From Antitrichia curtipendula (lineage: Eukaryota > Streptophyta > Bryopsida > Hypnales > Leucodontaceae), in the NCBI GenBank assembly GCA_951230915.1, contig OX579640.1:20108981-20172980 (forward strand): a DNA stretch of 64,000 nucleotides, read 5' to 3'. The stretch's first letter is position 1; the number at the start of each line of letters is the position of its first letter. The position numbers and the translations under genes are program-made. The notes below the pieces were generated by a model. It had not been told where the DNA came from, searched no databases, and saw only the letters and a list, made by a program, of their open reading frames with translations. Of this stretch, positions 12,794 through 26,403 are shown piece by piece.

Positions 12794-13615
12794 TTAACCC
12801 CTAAGTGCCTAAGCCTTTCCAAGTGTGTTTTTCCTATGAAAAAAGAGCATAGGAGAGTAGTTATCCCCCATGAAGCAAAATTTATTTTTTTCGAAATCTG
12901 ACCGCATAGATGTTTCTAGAGCTTGCTTATTAGTATGTATACCAATTTTGAGTATAAAATTCAATAGGAGTTGTGAGATTATAACAAAAGAAAAGTATGC
13001 ATTCTATTTTTAGTGTGCTGTCCCTCCCCACTATGTTGCTGAAATTTGCATATAAAAGTTTTTTGGGATGGGAGGTGACATGAACAAGTACAAATAGTGT
13101 TAGTACACTAAAATGCACTTTCAAAAAACTTAATTTCACATGAAAAGCTATCAAACTCATTATACAGTCGACCTTGTAATTGTTGGAATGCAATTTTGTT
13201 TGATAAGTGGAAATTGCAAAAAACTCCAAATCAACACTTGCATGTTTAAATTTTCAAACCGTGAAAATCACAAAAACACTTTACTCTTTCCATTGGTACC
13301 ATTTTCAAAGCAAATGAATATGTACAATTTTTTAGATCTCAAATCAAGTGAAATTGATGAGCTTTGTTCAAAACCGAGAAATGAAGTAAAATTGGCAAGC
13401 TTTACTCTTCACTAATGGTACATATATGTAGTTGAGGACCTCTAGAAAATCAAATATTAACCTTTTTCAGTGAAAAATGAAAGTTTTCAATAGTTAACCC
13501 TCAAAACTGCCCGTAAAATCTTTTAAAACGGTCAAATGTTTTTAACTGCCCACTGCAAAATGAGCCTGAAATTTCAGGTCGACCATATATGGTCGCCCAG
13601 GCAGTTAGGGGTTAA
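12794..13615. mobile_element. TTAA-flanked inverted-repeat element, copy E1
   Basis: It begins TTAACCCCTAAGTGCC and ends GGCAGTTAGGGGTTAA. The ends are inverted repeats of each other over 16 bp with one mismatch, and TTAA lies at both extremes. The interior is 0.8 kb without a transposase-like frame, so it is non-autonomous. A perfect 16 bp palindrome CGACCATATATGGTCG lies at 13,580-13,595 close to the right end. The interior does not obviously match copies E2-E5, so it represents another subfamily with the same termini. Confidence 0.7.
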
Positions 13616-15510
13616 GGAGATTTTAAATAAAATTTCATTAGAAATACATGTAAATGCAAGTATCCATGTACATGAAATTATATTGGAAACTTTTTTTATT
13701 CAATATAGAAGAATTTTAAATAATTTCAAAAAAAATCAAATCAAATCAAACCAAATTTCATTCAAGATTGAAAATAAAACTCAAATATCCTAAATCTTTG
13801 AAAGTAGACCACAAGATGCAACATCTATTTAGAACTGTCTAAAATAAACTTGGCCTTCAAAGCTTTTACAAATAAAACTATCATGTGCAATTGGCCCTTC
13901 AACTCCATCTCCCTACCTTCTCTTTTATTGTCTATCAACTTCTCTGTGATCTACAAGCTCATCTTCCCTACTTCCAAAATTCCTTTAGAAAAATTGGTAA
14001 TTGCCAATGGAATAAATTCATATCTTGCACCCAACTTTTTCTTCCTATTTCTTGTACTAGCTCTTGATTAATTGTCCTTCACATTACAATTGATTAACCA
14101 CTTCTATGCATGGTGACTGTGAAGAAGTATCACTTGTAGTGGGGAGAAGAGGAGTACTAGGCAAGGAGTCTTCATCATCATTGCTCACAATGTGAGCTTC
14201 AGCATGTTGCAAACAAACTCCCTAAGCAACATCATGAGGGACACCATTGATTATAGCAGTATGACCAATAATATTGTCAAATATCTCATATCATGGTGTC
14301 TAAGTGGAAAGTAGGGCTCCAGTTTTTTCTTACTATGTCTTTTCTCCTTCTCCCCCTAGTATGTTGACTTCATCTTGCCTCACAAGTTACACATCTGCTA
14401 CCAAGTTCTCTAAAGTTTGTTAGAAAATTATGTGTTAAGCTGCCTCGCAAAGAACTTCCAATCTGCTTGCTTGAAGGGCTTGCGGATGTACTCCCAATAT
14501 TTTTCCTCACACATGTCTACAAGAAATCTCAGAGTTCCTTCCTTCCACTTCTTCTTTACATTTGATATACCACCCTCTCGGGGAGGTCACTTCCCCTTAT
14601 GTTTTGTAACCACATGCGTTAACCACCTATTTGTTTGGAGGCTATTTACTTAGTAATCATGATTTTAAAGGACCCTTTTAGTAGAAAAAAAGCTACTTGG
14701 TCTTAATTTTAAGCACCCTATAGGTAATTATAAATGAAAATCTAACTTAATTTTTGGCACGCTATAGTATTTATAAACTTTAGAAATTTGTTTTGTTTGA
14801 TAATGAAGGATTTTTGGATGAATGTTGGGCATAAAAATATGCAACATACATAAAAAATTAGGATCAAACTTAACCCTTAACTTTCTAAACGACCAATATG
14901 TGGTCAATTTGTTTTTTGAACTGCTTTTTCTATTTTTAAAAATATTTAAATGAAGTTGCACTTGAAGTGATGCTTTGAAAAATCAAGTTGGCCATCTTTA
15001 TATGCGGTTAGAAAGCATATTTGATGATTCATTTTTAACACATCTTCTTGTATAAAGCGTTAAATAGTTAAAACATAATATTTTTCATTCATCCCTTAGA
15101 AGGACTAAGGATTATACTCATCCTAATATTAATTTTGTTTCTTTTATGATTTTATTCACACTAATTTATATCTACTTTTTTTTTAAATCAAAAGATTTTT
15201 CAATATTCTATTTTATATATAATGATGTTTCCAGAATTAAATCCAGGCTAAAATAGATCTACATCATTTATATATTTTTGCTCCAATGAATAAAATTCAC
15301 CCTATAGTTTAACTCACGTGGTTTTCTACTTATCGCAGAGTGACCTCCCCGAGACCACCCTTACTTCTCTCTTAAGTCCTTTAAAAATCATCGCCCCCCT
15401 TGTCATCAAGTATTAGTGCTAATAACCTCCCACCCCCCTTTGGAAGCTTCATAATGTTACAATAATTCCAAATCCTAGATCACTCTCAAGGAAACAAATA
15501 ACCACTCTAC
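13616..15510. other. Intergenic, AT-rich
   Basis: No gene is supported; frames are short and low-complexity. A degenerate TTAACCCTTAA word at about 14,873 with a nearby CGACCAATATGTGGTC echoes the right end of E1 and may be an eroded terminus. Confidence 0.45.
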
Positions 15511-17546
15511 TACTACAAGAAACCCATAATTTTTGTGACATCAAACAAAAAACGCAACATAGTTTTGTAGACACAAGGACATCTAAGACTTTGAAGCAAT
15601 GGGCAACAAAATTGTTGTAGACATTGTAGAGAACATGTCAATGTCAAAGGAAAAACAATGTCATGCTAGGAAAAAAAGAATGTTCAGTGTGACGTTCAAT
15701 AAGACGTAATCACGTTTTCCGCAATGCACAAAGAAACATGGCAGTGCCATGTTGGAAAAGTGTAACGGTTTCACTACGGATAAGTTTTTTGAAGTTATTA
15801 GAGGCAGTGGTAAAATGTGACTACCTGTTTAAAAAAAGGGAAAGGCAGCCACATAGCACGCTTTTGTAAAACAAAAAAAATGTGGCATTTGACATGGCAT
15901 TTGAGTGACGTGGCAATCAAGTGCGCTGACATGGCATGTTGTGTCAATACACTTTGACACCATTTGAGAACTTTAACAATGTTTTTTTAGACGTCAACTA
16001 CAACTTTCAAATATTTTTTTGTGACGCCAATTGTGATGTTTAAATGTTTTTTGTAACATCAATTGAAAAAACATCATGCTTATCATGATGCTCATGTCTA
16101 AAATTCTACTTTTAATACTATAATTCCTACATTTCACATATTTCATATCATAATGGTTTGTCATCCCTCCTACTATCCCACTTAGATAAATAGCTTCTCT
16201 TCTCATATCAACATACTTAAAATATTAAGTGACTTTTCAAACCATGTAATATACTTGCCAAATATAGTGTATTATATATTGTGTATAGTTTACAATGTAC
16301 GATGTATTATATATTGTATATGACCTATTATGTATAGTGTGTTGTGTTTGGCGTACATCTAAGTGGACGTTTGAGTTGACATTGCAAAATGTCTAAACAT
16401 CAAAGTTGACATCTAAAAAAACGACCACATACCTGAAATGATGTCTCAAAAATTGAGACATGCACATTAGGCACGTAATATTTTAATAGATGTCCTAATA
16501 GATGTCGTCCGTAATATTTTAATGTCTCCATGGATGTGTCATAACACATGGCGGATGCTACATGATATTCAAAAGAATTCACTTCATATTACTATTGACG
16601 TGCAGAGAAACATGTTTGCATCACAGTAGATGTTCAACAACATGTGCGCGTCACAATAGATGTCCAAATTGACACTTGGGGGGTGCACTTAGTTCTACTA
16701 CAACAAATCACAAGCGAATAAGTGGTTTGTAATAAATTGTAATTTCAACCTAAAATTTTGAGCATTGTTTAATAATAACTATAGGTTTCTATTGTCAAAA
16801 TTTTCAATTCAAATAAAATATAAAATGATTTCTAGAAAAGGTTGAACATGAACTAAAATGGCTTGTTTTTCAATTCAAATAATTATAGAGAACACATTTA
16901 GATGACCATTGAATCAATATTCAACTCAAAATGAGCTTTCAATAGAGAGTTATTTTTAGGAATTTTTTGTTCAATTTTTAGACTATTTTTTCTTATATAA
17001 TATAGGGGTGTGAAAGTTATTTTTCAGTTCTACAATGTATCTTTTTACTTCAAAAATTTGTAACTAATTATTATTAACAGATAAAAATATCAATAATTCA
17101 AAACATAAACTTTCAAAGTAGGAAAATATATTCATATTTTTTTTTAATTTTAAATTCAAAATATATATAGAGAGTCCCAAAAAAAAATTTGCACGTGGTT
17201 TCTAATGGACACTCTAAGTAAACTCCCCGAGATTTGACAAGACCTAGGGCACAACGCAACATTGATGCCAACAAGGGCCTGAATAAAAAATTTGTTAACA
17301 TGGCATTGCCCTCCTTGTTAGCACTGATATAAAGGCCATGAGGCAACCATATGGTGACCTCTCATGACCTAGGAGACCATGTTTTTTGTAATGTTCTCCA
17401 AAATCTTCTTAAAATCAGACAACGTTTTTGAGCTTGTCCATTACAATACATTTTTTTGGACATCCATATCGACACCACTAATGTCCAAAAAAATGTACCT
17501 ATTACATTAAAGGTCTATCACCAAAAAAGAGTTTTTTTTTGTAGTG
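15511..17546. mobile_element. Non-autonomous CACTA-like element, about 2.0 kb
   Basis: The left end is TACTACAAGAAA (CACTA with the first base changed) and the right end is TTTTTTTTGTAGTG. The 3 bp TAC flanks both sides (15508-15510 and 17547-17549), matching the 3 bp target duplication of the CACTA superfamily. The interior is rich in short diverged words such as GTGACGCCAATTGTGATG, GATGTCC and GACATC in both orientations, like the subterminal repeats of CACTA elements. There is no transposase frame. A short tract of ATTATATATTGTGTATAG words sits at about 16,265-16,345. Confidence 0.6.
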
Positions 17547-17938
17547 TACTGTACACGTTGTGGCACATGACAAACTTCAAGCCTTTGTGTCAAAGGAGAG
17601 AGCACAAGATGTTGCCAAGAGATTGCACTGTATAATGACACTGCTAAGGTTGGGTTTTTTTTTCACCTATGTGGATAAAAATTGCAGTAAAAAAATCTGT
17701 AAAGGTTCATGTCACAATTTTTGTTTGCCATGCATTGTGAGGGCAAGAGGGAGTAAAACCGCATCTTTAGACCCTCACATATGACGTCAAATGGGCTCCA
17801 TTAGCCTCAATCATATATGTGGGCCTACTACTTCCATAATTTAGATTCCAAACTTGTATTGTTTGGATTATTATATACAATTTTTGTCTACCATTCTCCT
17901 TGTGAAAATGATAACAAGTTGCTTGTGGACTTATAACA

Positions 17939-18129
17939 CCTCACGTACAACAACTAATCTCATGTTTTGATGTTGAATGTGTGAGGCCCACAACTGAATG
18001 GAGTGGGGTAGGCAGTGACTGCCTCTTTTGGGTACCTCACGTACAACAACCGATCTCATGTTTTGATGTTGAATGTGTGAGGCCCAAAATTGAAAGGAGT
18101 GGGGTAGGCAATGACTGCCTCTTTTGGGT
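17939..18129 (+). repeat. Tandem duplication, two units of 96 bp
   Basis: CCTCACGTACAACAAC starts at 17939 and again at 18035. The two 96 bp units differ at only a few positions and both end in CTGCCTCTTTTGGGT. No coding role is apparent. Confidence 0.85.
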
Positions 18130-18179
18130 GCATTGGCATTGTGTGACAAAAGTACCACAATGCACCCAAAATCCAATTC

Positions 18180-18640
18180 TCCTATAACCCCCTAGAATTT
18201 TTTTAAATTAATTTTTAAAATTTAAAATTTTCATACCCTCCCCCTTTTCCCTGCCTTCTTGTAATTTCAGAAAGGAATGCAATTGACAAACAATATGGGA
18301 TAAACAACATCTCGTATCTTGTACCCTTATTTGTATTTGTATCCAATATTGTACCATAGCTATATCTGTATTCACATTCAATATTTATTGTATATTCATA
18401 TACAATATTGTATCCGTACCCATTATTCATTTTGGTATCCGTATCCGTATTGATATTTGGACGGCTCAAGTTAACTCTCACAAAATCAACGGCTTGTGAT
18501 TTTCTGAGAAATCAACGACGATTTCGAAGATAAACATTTTTAAAAAACAAACAATCAACAGCTTTAAATTTTTTGAGAAAAGAGGAGGGCAACTAATACA
18601 AACCAGGGGTGACAGCCTCTTTTCACTGGATTGTCATGAA
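18180..18640 (+). repeat. Dispersed repeat with degenerate GTATCC-type core, copy 1
   Basis: The stretch shares its framework with 44,690-45,120: an AT-rich lead, CCCTCCCCC-like pyrimidines, the word CAAACAATATGGGATA, a core of diverged (GTATCC/GTATTC)-like hexamers at about 18,300-18,460, then AAATCAACGGC. The core gives an artificial Tyr/Asn/Thr-rich frame on the minus strand; it is not a gene. Confidence 0.6.
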
Positions 18641-18983
18641 TACAAGTGAGGCCCACTACTTCTTTGAGCTTTTTGAATATATTGTAAATACTTTCATCCT
18701 TCAAACTTCACTCTTATATTCTATAGTAGTTACTTACTAGTGTACAAGTACTATAAGAATTATATATGATCTTATTACAATTACAAACAAGATTTTCTAT
18801 GTATTATATTCTTTCTATATTTAATATTCTCTCTCTATATATAATATTTTATAATTTATAATTTGCCTTTGATATAAGATAATTTAACATTTTGAAATAT
18901 TTAGAGTTGTTGTTACTTTTGCAATTACTAGAGCTTAGAATAACCAAATTCAGAAACAAACATGAAAATGATTTTGTTCATAT

Positions 18984-19367
18984 GGGCAATTTCGTTAAAA
19001 TGGCAGTATTCCATGTGCCATTTTCAGAGTGCCCACTCTAAACTATAGAAGCGACATCTAGGACAAAGATAGATTTCAAAGATCTAGGACTGTTGTAGAT
19101 TTCAGAAGTCTATGAATCTTATAGATTTTAGACTGAAAATTTTGAAAAATCTAGGACTTTTATAGATTTCAGAAGTCTATGAATCTTATAGATTTTAGAC
19201 TTAAAATTTTGAAAAATCTAGGACTTTTATAGATTTCATATATCTAGGAAAGATATAGATGTCAGAAATCTAAAATAGATGTAGATTTTAGACCATTTCA
19301 GAGTGCACGGTCTGAATAGTTAAAAGTGCCAAACTAACGGAATACCGCCATTTTAACGAAATTGCCC
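18984..19367. mobile_element. MITE with GGGCAATTTCGTTAAAAT ends, copy M1
   Basis: The left end GGGCAATTTCGTTAAAATGG and the right end CCATTTTAACGAAATTGCCC are perfect inverted repeats over 20 bp; further inward GTATTCC pairs with GGAATAC. TTCAT occurs on both sides (18977-18981 and 19369-19373), a likely 5 bp target duplication. The interior has repeated GTAGATTTCAGAAGTCTA-like words and an AGAGTGC pair near each end. There is no coding capacity. Copies M2 and M3 lie at 61,429 and 62,307. Confidence 0.88.
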
Positions 19368-19589
19368 ATTCATGTTAAGTTATTTTTGTGCTAGAAATTC
19401 TTTGGAAGAGTGCCTAGATTTTTATGATGTTCTAGAAAAAAAAAATTTGTGAAGCATCACAAACCGCCTTGTCAACTTTGATGTCTTTAGAAAAAATTAT
19501 CTTCAAAAAGTTTGTTTGGATGTGGCAAACTTTAGATGTGTTTGCCCATAGTGTCCATTATAAATACAATAAATAAGATCTTTTCCTTG

Positions 19590-19925
19590 GCAAATAAACA
19601 ACTTTAGACAAACAAGAAATACCTTTGGCGGACAAAAATTGTTGATGAAGGATGGAGAACAACCTTTGGGTAAGACAGTATATGACTATGTGATTTTGTG
19701 AAGATAAAAATGTATTTTGGGCAGACAGTTCTTAAGTGAGATTTTTCCTCACTAGACAAAGTGACAAACAACTTTAGGCAAATGAGAATTACCTTTGATG
19801 GACAAAGATTGTTTATAGAGGATGTAAAACAATCTTGGTAAGATAGTATCATAGTATGTGACTTTGTGTGGATGGGAAAGAAATTTTGGTAGATGATTTA
19901 TAATTGGAGGCAAAATGTTATGTAG
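19590..19925 (+). repeat. Diverged tandem duplication, about 170 bp period
   Basis: AACTTTAGACAAACAAGAAAT at about 19,600 recurs as AACTTTAGGCAAATGAGAATT at about 19,770. The following ACCTTTG-TGGACAAA-ATTGTT and AAGA-AGTAT-TGACT words recur in the same order. No gene. Confidence 0.65.
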
Positions 19926-21172
19926 CTTTATATAGACAAGAAATAAATCTCATCATAAGATTCAAAATTGTGCTTAATTAGACATAATTTGAGCATATGA
20001 TTTATTTCCTAATAATTTACACCATTGTTGATCATAGGACATCCAAGTGGCCAAATCCACATTCCATGCATCTGCATCTACATTTGATGGACATTTAATG
20101 TCTAGACAACCTCACAACCTTGGTTGTACAAAAGAATGTTCTTGTAATTGGTAATGCTCTCCAAATTCTTTCATAGCTAGATTTTTTTGATCTTAATCAT
20201 TACAAATGAAGATCGTGTGATCTTAAATGTAAACCATTATAAACCAAAAGTTTCAAATATAAATGAAGGATTCAATGTAATTAGAGTTTCAACCTTTGAT
20301 TACAAAATTTTATCTCATAATCGAGCATCACGGGTTTTCCATTCATTACCATATCATTTCAATCACCCAAAAGTCTCTTTCTCATTTTTGTTTCATGTTC
20401 TATTTTATTTGTTTTGATTTTCATCTCTTCTCATTACTTATTCATTGCCTTCCTATAAATTTATTCAAGTGGAATATAAAGTTAGTTCAAATGCTAATAT
20501 TTATTCTTGACATCAATAATTTTGGTAACTTGCCACACTAGATACCAACATTTACTCATTTTGGACAAATACAAATATTACAAAGAAATTATTAAAAGTA
20601 TAATAAAGAAAGATGCTCTATTATTAAATGATAGTTGAAAGACAAACAAATAGTTATACATTGTTTTATAATAAAGTAGAAAGTTAGCTTTGAGTTTAAA
20701 ATTCATGAATTATTTATTCTAGAAGATTTCATTAACAATTCGAGAAAGTTTTGTTAGCACACAATACATGTCAATTAGCTAGATGGAATGACTAGTTGAT
20801 GCCCACCTTTGTTTATTTACTGGTTGCAAGGTTGATTTATGAGTAATGCTTTTGTAATTTTTATCATTCACTCTTACTTTATTACTTTTTCAATTTGAGT
20901 TTTGTTTTAGTCCATGTTTGTCAAAAAACAAACTCATATCTAAAATAATAAAGCCATCAATGAAAAAAAAATTGTAATAGAAAATTTCCTCACTAAATTA
21001 ATTGTTATCTTGTAGAAATTATTAGATAGAAAAGTGTACATGATGGAAGATAACTAAGGTGAATAATAGAAGGATATTACTTATCTATAAATACCCCAAA
21101 AAGGTGTAGCAAAAAGATAAAGGACGTCATTAATTTGTAAAAGTGCACAAGGAGTTTGTTCAATTTGCTCTA
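19926..21172. other. Intergenic, AT-rich
   Basis: No gene, RNA gene or clear repeat boundary was seen. Confidence 0.45.
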
Positions 21173-22057
21173 TTAACATCTAAAGTTCTTGACTATGTTA
21201 TCACCAAAAATGCTCAGAAACTGTCATTTCTAGTATAAGTACCAAATTTTTTTTAAATATCATTTTTGGACACATGTGAACATATGATCTTGCAGTATGC
21301 TAAATTGAAAAAATGTGGAAAAATGTTCAACAAATTTTTACTGTGTAGATTGCAAGACATTAGCGTTTTGAAGTGACAAATATCCTTTTTTTAGCCCCAC
21401 GAAAAACCAAGCAACTGCACTTCATAAGATCACATTAGTATGAAAAAATGTCCAAAATGGTAGTGCTTTTTTGGATTCATTCTTCAAGGCAAGTTGGCTA
21501 CATGCTTGAAAATTTTCAGATCATTTGGAATTGTACAAAATATAGGAAAAAATAGTAAGTAGAAAAAAATAGAGAATGATACAAAATACTAAATTGCTAA
21601 CAATTTATTTATGGAATTGAAAAATGCTCATTCCAACGGTTGTAATGTTGTAATGTTGTAATAAACAATGTACATTTAATGTTTTTAATTTTTTTTCAAA
21701 AATACTGAAAATTGAGCTAATAAAGGACTTCAAAGTTACTTTATTTTAAAGTAAAGAATCCATAACTGCCCGCAAAGTAAAACTCCTCATAATATTCATC
21801 TCATTCATCAAAATGAAATGATTGAAAGCTTTCCACGTATATATAATTCTAGAAAACTAGTTTCAAATTTTTTAATTTGAAAAAAGTAATTTTTTCAGAT
21901 CTACTCAGATTGCCCAAGTTGAGAAATAAATTACATATTAGGCCATAACTTTTGACTCATATTTCCAAATGTCCTAAAATTTAGTGTACATGAAAGATTT
22001 TCCTCATCCAAACTTTCTATGTTGCCAAAAAATGTAGCTTGGTCTTTTAAAGGTTAA
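21173..22057 (+). mobile_element. TTAA-flanked inverted-repeat element, copy E2
   Basis: It starts TTAACATCTAAAG and ends CTTTTAAAGGTTAA, degraded versions of the family ends. The interior aligns with E5 (57,910-58,855) in the same orientation and with E3 and E4 in the opposite orientation; shared words include CAAGTTGGCTACATGCTT and CATTTGGAATTGT. There is no transposase frame. Confidence 0.7.
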
Positions 22058-22482
22058 AGAGATGTTTCATTCAACTAGTCTTTATTTGCTTAAGTAGGAA
22101 TTAGCCCCAACTCTTATTAGCAATTTTAGGACAAGTGAATTGCATTTTGCTCACAATTCTAATTAAAAGTTTTTATTTTTATTTTTAAAGATACTACGCT
22201 TTCAATGGAAGAACCATAAAAATGCCAAAATAATCCAAAATTGCCTTTCATTTTAATATGACATTAAAAATATTTGAATTCAACATATATCCTAAATTTT
22301 GTTTGATTTTATAAAAAAATTTAACATTGAGTGATGTCCATTATTATTCTTTAGAAAAATTCTTATAACTTCTCTTGTATTTTTTGAAGTCAAATTTAAA
22401 CAAAACTTAGAATATAGAGATGATAAATAGATTTTTTTCTTAAAAATTCACAGAAGAATTCAAAAATAAAGTTACATATCAT

Positions 22483-23400
22483 TTAACTCCTAAAGGCCCA
22501 AGCTATGTTTTTTGGAAACATTGCAATTTTGGGCAGCTCACTGCAAATGGATTTTTTTTTTCTTTGAAATTTTTACTCAATATGGAAACAAAGGTTTTTC
22601 TTAGAGCCCAACAATTTTTATAACTTTTGACTGTCTAAATGGTTTAAAAGTTATTGTATGATATGTAGGTTTCTTTCTTGACTCAGCAATCAAAGCAGAT
22701 AAAAAAAATCAATTTCTTCGTAAACAAAAATTTGAAATTGGTTATCTAGATTTATATATACAATATAGCTTTGAATCATTCCATTTTGATGAATGAGATG
22801 AATGTTATGAGGAGTTTTACTTTGCGGGCAGTTATAGATTTTCTATTCTAAAATGAACATTGAAGTCTTTTATTTAAATCAATTTTCAATATTTTTGGAA
22901 AAAATTAAATCATAGGATGTAGATTTTTTTTTTATAACATTACAACCATTTGGAATTGGCATTTTTCAACTCCATAACTAAATTCTTAACAATTTAGTAT
23001 TTTGAATCATTATCTACTTCTTCATACTTCCTATTTTTTCTTATATATTGTACAATTCCAACTAATCTAAAAAATTTCAAACATATAGCCAACTTGCCTT
23101 GAAGATTGAATCCAAAGAAGCAACCACCATTTTGACATTTTTTTATGCAAGTGTGACCTTGTAAAGTGCAGCTACTTGTTTTTTCCATAGGGCCAAATTT
23201 TTTTTTTGTCACTTCAAATGCTAATATCTTGCAATCTATAAGGTGGAAATTTTCCACATCTTTTCAAACCAATGTACTAAAAGATCCTACAATTATATGT
23301 GTCTAAAGATGCGTTTTTTTTATAATTTGTTACTTGTGTTGGAAATGGCAATTTTGGAGCTTTTCTGGTGAAAACATAGTCAAAGAACTTTAGGGGTTAA
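22483..23400 (-). mobile_element. TTAA-flanked inverted-repeat element, copy E3
   Basis: It starts TTAACTCCTAAAGG and ends ACTTTAGGGGTTAA. It is in reverse orientation to E2, from which it is separated by about 425 bp, so E2 and E3 form a large inverted repeat. It contains the family word TTGGGCAGCTCACT near the left end and GCCAACTTGCCTTGAAGA in the right half. Confidence 0.75.
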
Positions 23401-23658
23401 CATCTAAAGGATTGAAGGTGTTTATTAAGAGAAACTAACAAAAACTTCAAAATTACAGGACATTGACAAGATTGAAAATTGAATTTATTTTTTAGAATTC
23501 CAACAATATAATAGTGTATTAGAACATTATTTAAATGTGTGGCAAAAATTTCAACCCATTTGACCTCATAGATTGTAAGATTATACTATTTGGAGTTTAG
23601 AGAAATAATTGTTTTTGATTTTGCAAAACATTAATAACAGACTTCAAGCCCTCTTGGA

Positions 23659-24611
23659 TTAACCCCTAAAGGTCCAAACAATGTTTTTTTGGCAACATAG
23701 AAATTTTGGGCAGCTCACTATAAGCGGAGTTTTTCTCATTTTTCTTTGAAAATTTCACACAATATAGGGACAAGGATTATCTTTGAGGCCCAACAATTTT
23801 CATAACTTTTGACTACATGGTTCAAAAGTTATTGCATGATATGTTGTTTTCAGTGTTCGGCGGGCAGCCCGGGCAAAAAAAAAAACTTCTTTGAAAATCA
23901 CTTTTAAAAAAAATTAAAATTTGAAATTGATTCTCTAGATTTTTATATATGTGGTAAGCTTTGAATCATTCCATTTTGATAAATGAGTCAAAAGTTATGA
24001 GGAATTTTAGTTTGGGTTAGTTTATGGGTAGTTATGGAATCTCTACTCTAAAATAAACTTTGAAGTCCTTTATCTAATTCAGTTTTAAATATTTTTGGAA
24101 AAAAATAAAAATATTGGGTGTATATTGTTTATTAAAACATTATAACCATTGGGATTGGCATTTATCAATTCTATAAATAAATTGGTAATAACTTAGTATT
24201 TTTAATCATTCTCTACTTCTTTCTACTTACTATTTTTTTCCTATATGTTGTACAATTCCAAATGATCTAAAAATTTTCAAGCATGTAGCCAACTTGACTT
24301 GAGGAATGAATCCAAGGAGTAACCACCATTTTGGACATATTTCCATACAAATGTGACCTTGTGAAGTGCAACTGCCCGTATTTTGACAGGGCCAAAAAAG
24401 GAATTTTCGTCACTTCAAACGTTAATATCTTGCAATCTACATGGTGGAAAATTCTGAAATGTTTTCCACATCTTCTCAAACCAGTTTACTACAAGATCCT
24501 ACGGTTACATGTTTCTAAAAATGTTTTTTTGTAAAATTTGGTGCTTGTAAATGCAAGGGCAGTTTTGGAGCAGTTTTGGTGAAAACATAGTCTCTGACCT
24601 TTAGGGGTTAA
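23659..24611 (-). mobile_element. TTAA-flanked inverted-repeat element, copy E4
   Basis: This is the best-preserved long copy: TTAACCCCTAAAGGTC at the left and GACCTTTAGGGGTTAA at the right are perfect 16 bp inverted repeats. It has the same orientation as E3, and the two are only about 260 bp apart. It is 953 bp with no coding capacity; frames inside are short and shared only through sequence similarity. Confidence 0.88.
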
Positions 24612-26403
24612 AATTTATTTCTATGCACAAAGGAGGATTCACACCATTCATTATTATATCTTATTAGGCACATTTATGCAAAATTTAGAAGCAAATAATG
24701 TGTCTACCATAGTCTAAATTAAAGTACAAGGTCAAATAATTTAGCAATACATAATAGTAAAAACATAGAATCCAATCTTTAGAATATGTGAATTTTTTTT
24801 CAAAATCATTGATTACATAGATTGCAAGATTATAGCATTTGAAGTTAGTAGAAAACGTTTTTTTTCCTCTAAATTGCCCATCATAGTTAACAAAGTTTGA
24901 TTCCTATTGGATTGTGATTTCAAAGGTGAAATTATTGTTTTCTTGACAATTGTATACATTATGTTGGTTACATATATGTTAAATTTCAAAAGTACGTGAT
25001 TATATAAGAGGTTTAGCAAATGACTCTTTAATTGTCTTAACAACCTAAATTTTTTTGGACAACACAATTTTTTACCAAGAGATCTAATTAAACTTTAATT
25101 ATTTCCCTTCCAACAAAGGAATTGATGGAGAAGAAGTCAAAGAAGAAGGAAGAGATAAGTGGTTATAATCAATTATGGTATGCTATTGAACAACAATCTA
25201 TTTTGTTAAATTGGCAGAATTCCACTTTCAAGAACACGAATCTATACTAGCCTTAGTTTTTAAGCTTTGAACAAATAAATGTCACAAATTTTGGCCCCTA
25301 GAATTGTGCCAATTTAATGATATTGACAATCTTGGAGACAACATAATTGCAGAAAGAGTGTCACTTTCTAATAGAAAAGCCATAGATAGCAATACAATGT
25401 ATAATCATTCGATATACTATCCTCAGCAAATACACTACAATAGCTAGAAAAAATATAAAAAATACTACATGTCAAATTTTGTCTAGTTGACAAAATATTT
25501 AGGTTGAGCTCATTTTTGAAATTTTTCACATTTAGAATTCTTAAAAATTCAATATATGAATTTTTGAAATCCCCATCTCGACAAACAATATGAGATTAGT
25601 CTCGACAAACAATATGACTATGAAAGGTTTTCCAACGAAATCTCACTGTATTACAATGGTAAACAACAAAAAGTTCCTTGAAAACTTTCAATAAAGGATT
25701 AAGGGATGCATTCATTCGGCAAAACTGTCAAAACCACAATTGTTAAAACTGTAATTTTCAAGAACAATGAGTGCAATTTTTATTTTATTTTTTTCAAATT
25801 CATCTAAAAAAAATGGTAGTAAACTACGATGGGAATTTACAAAAACTTTAAAAAACTATAGTAAGTAGAGTGTAAGAATATTATAGCATTTGAAACTAGA
25901 AGGAATTTTTTTCAGTAACCATCAGTCTTTTGACTTCTCTTAGCAGATGGGTTTTGCACTATCACACAGATTTTTGTTTTATTTGACAATTATAAGCCAA
26001 ATCAAAGGGGGTACATTTTTGCACTGTGTGTCAAAATTTTGAAAAAAGATCAATTCAAATTGACTCAATGGGACCTATAGAAACTCTTCTAAAAGTCAGT
26101 AAGTTGCCTTCTAAAGGCTAAGATTGAGGGCAGGCTTCAAATGGAGATGTACTTTCATTTGTGTCGTTCATTTGTTTGTTGGATGCACTTTCAATAACGG
26201 TATTCATGAGTTCTAATTCATAAGAATAAAACGATAAATTTATCACCACATTCTAAAGGAATGCAATACATTCTCAATTCTATGTTAAACAGCATGCTCT
26301 CCCTCATTTTGTAGGTTACAGTTCATTAATACGGTACTAGATGAAATTATAGGCAAATCTATTTTAATTTCATGATGTATAATAGCATCCCCAATAACTT
26401 AAT
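24612..26403. other. Intergenic, downstream of DRC3
   Basis: AT-rich. No gene or sharply bounded element was seen. The last few hundred bases may include the DRC3 3' UTR and polyadenylation site, which I cannot place. Confidence 0.45.

Noticed and set aside
18215..18481. Tyr/Asn/Thr-rich 88-codon frame
   Set aside because: It is the translation of a degenerate hexamer array and has no counterpart as protein in the second copy.
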